Shown here one piece after another: positions 14,431 to 14,938 of a stretch of 14,938 bases of DNA. The notes below the pieces were generated by a model that was given only the letters and a program-made list of their open reading frames with translations, was not told where the DNA came from and searched no databases. This DNA is from an uncultured Prevotella sp. GTDB lineage: Bacteria > Bacteroidota > Bacteroidia > Bacteroidales > Bacteroidaceae. Numbering within the stretch: position 1 is the first letter of the stretch; each line of letters starts with the position of its first letter. Both the position numbers and the translations under genes were made by a program. The stretch covers positions 1 through 14,938 of the forward strand of contig URFI01000028.1 of the NCBI GenBank assembly GCA_900547085.1. Direction: 5' to 3'.

Positions 14431-14617
14431 GGATTTTCATTTTAATTGCATGCGTGAATGGGACAACAAATGCGGATAATTAGAATTAAATAACCTTTTG
14501 TCAAACATTATAACACATCAAATAGAAAGAGGAAAACATCTCACACGAGGGGCTTTCAGCTTCTTCCTAATGGAGAAAGTCAAGATGAACGGAGCCCAAG
14601 AAAAACCAACTAATATA

Positions 14618-14649
14618 TTTTGAAGTATGCACTGTTTAGGCTAACTTTG
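14618..14649 (+). promoter_or_regulatory. Promoter of the deoxynucleoside kinase gene
   Basis: TTTTG (14618-14622), a 19-nt spacer and TAACTTTG (14642-14649) match the Bacteroidetes consensus in full. Transcription should start near 14656, giving a leader of about 80 nt. Confidence 0.8.
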
Positions 14650-14737
14650 CAGGCAAAACGCAGAAAAGCTTTGCATCTTTGAATCTAATAGAAAGAATAC
14701 GCCCTGCTCATTCTCAACTCTTAGTAAGACAAAAACC

Positions 14738-14938
14738 GTGCATATAGCCATCGCAGGAAACATAGGAAGTGGCAAAACAACCCTCACAAACATGTTGGTT
14801 AAACATTATGGGTGGACGCCTAAATTGGAATCGGTAGACGTTAATCCATACTTGGACGACTACTATCGGTCCATTGAGCGATGGGCTTTCAACCTTGAGG
14901 TTTACTTCTTGAAACAACGATTTCATGACTTACTGGAT
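14738..14938 (+). CDS. Deoxynucleoside kinase, N-terminal part, cut by the window end
   Basis: This kinase phosphorylates deoxynucleosides for dNTP salvage in the cytoplasm. Only the first 67 codons are present. The P-loop GNIGSGKTT (7-15) follows a beta strand HIAIA. KHYGW (21-25), the ES-DVNPYLDDYY segment (31-42) with the usual catalytic Glu region, and ERWAFNLEVYFLKQRF match the deoxyadenosine/deoxyguanosine kinase family of Bacteroidetes. The start is a GTG (14738-14740): homologues begin MHIAIAGN, and no in-frame ATG occurs upstream back to the promoter region. The substrate cannot be fixed from this part. Confidence 0.88.
   Translation, partial: MHIAIAGNIGSGKTTLTNMLVKHYGWTPKLESVDVNPYLDDYYRSIERWAFNLEVYFLKQRFHDLLD

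Overview
The window looks like a chromosomal segment of a Bacteroidales bacterium, most likely in or near the Prevotellaceae (genus not resolvable from sequence alone). The protein families support this: a Bacteroidetes-type glycogen-debranching enzyme / GT4 glycosyltransferase / GH57 cluster, and the GTGKDL form of MiaA. The promoters support it too, because several genes carry the Bacteroidetes vegetative pattern TTTG-N19-TAnnTTTG. Ribosome-binding sites are A-rich, with one clear Shine-Dalgarno exception. There is no tRNA, rRNA, CRISPR array, transposase or phage gene. This is core chromosome rather than an accessory island.

Layout, left to right. Positions 1-2733: a leader with a near-perfect sigma-54 promoter, then clpC (+). 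Positions 2773-4700: clpC and guaA (-) converge on a shared bidirectional terminator, and guaA has its own consensus promoter. Positions 4621-9502: a three-gene glycogen/alpha-glucan operon on the minus strand. It is transcribed from a consensus promoter near 9490 in the order debranching enzyme, GT4 glycosyltransferase, GH57-like protein, and ends at a 12-bp stem terminator. The GH57-like protein has lost its predicted nucleophile and looks like a pseudoenzyme.

Positions 9503-9853 are non-coding and include five 22-bp imperfect tandem repeats built on a nearly palindromic 17-bp core. Positions 9854-11693 hold a diacylglycerol kinase-like gene whose start overlaps the end of miaA (both -). 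Positions 11708-12787 hold gap (-) with a strong terminator. The inferred miaA promoter sits immediately beyond that terminator, so miaA may be close to leaderless. Positions 12926-13613: mscL (+) is divergent from gap, with back-to-back -7 elements. Positions 13686-14387: a membrane-anchored SIMPL-domain protein (-). From 14618: a consensus promoter and the first 67 codons of a deoxynucleoside kinase (+), cut by the window end.

Functionally the segment mixes protein quality control (ClpC), purine synthesis (GuaA), glycogen turnover, tRNA modification (MiaA), glycolysis (GAPDH), osmotic safety (MscL) and nucleoside salvage. The parts most worth a second look are the sigma-54 promoter of clpC, the degenerate GH57 protein kept in a glycogen operon, the palindromic 22-bp repeat array, and a lipid kinase homologue in which several glycine-rich motifs are altered. 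I did not find a clearly new multi-gene system.
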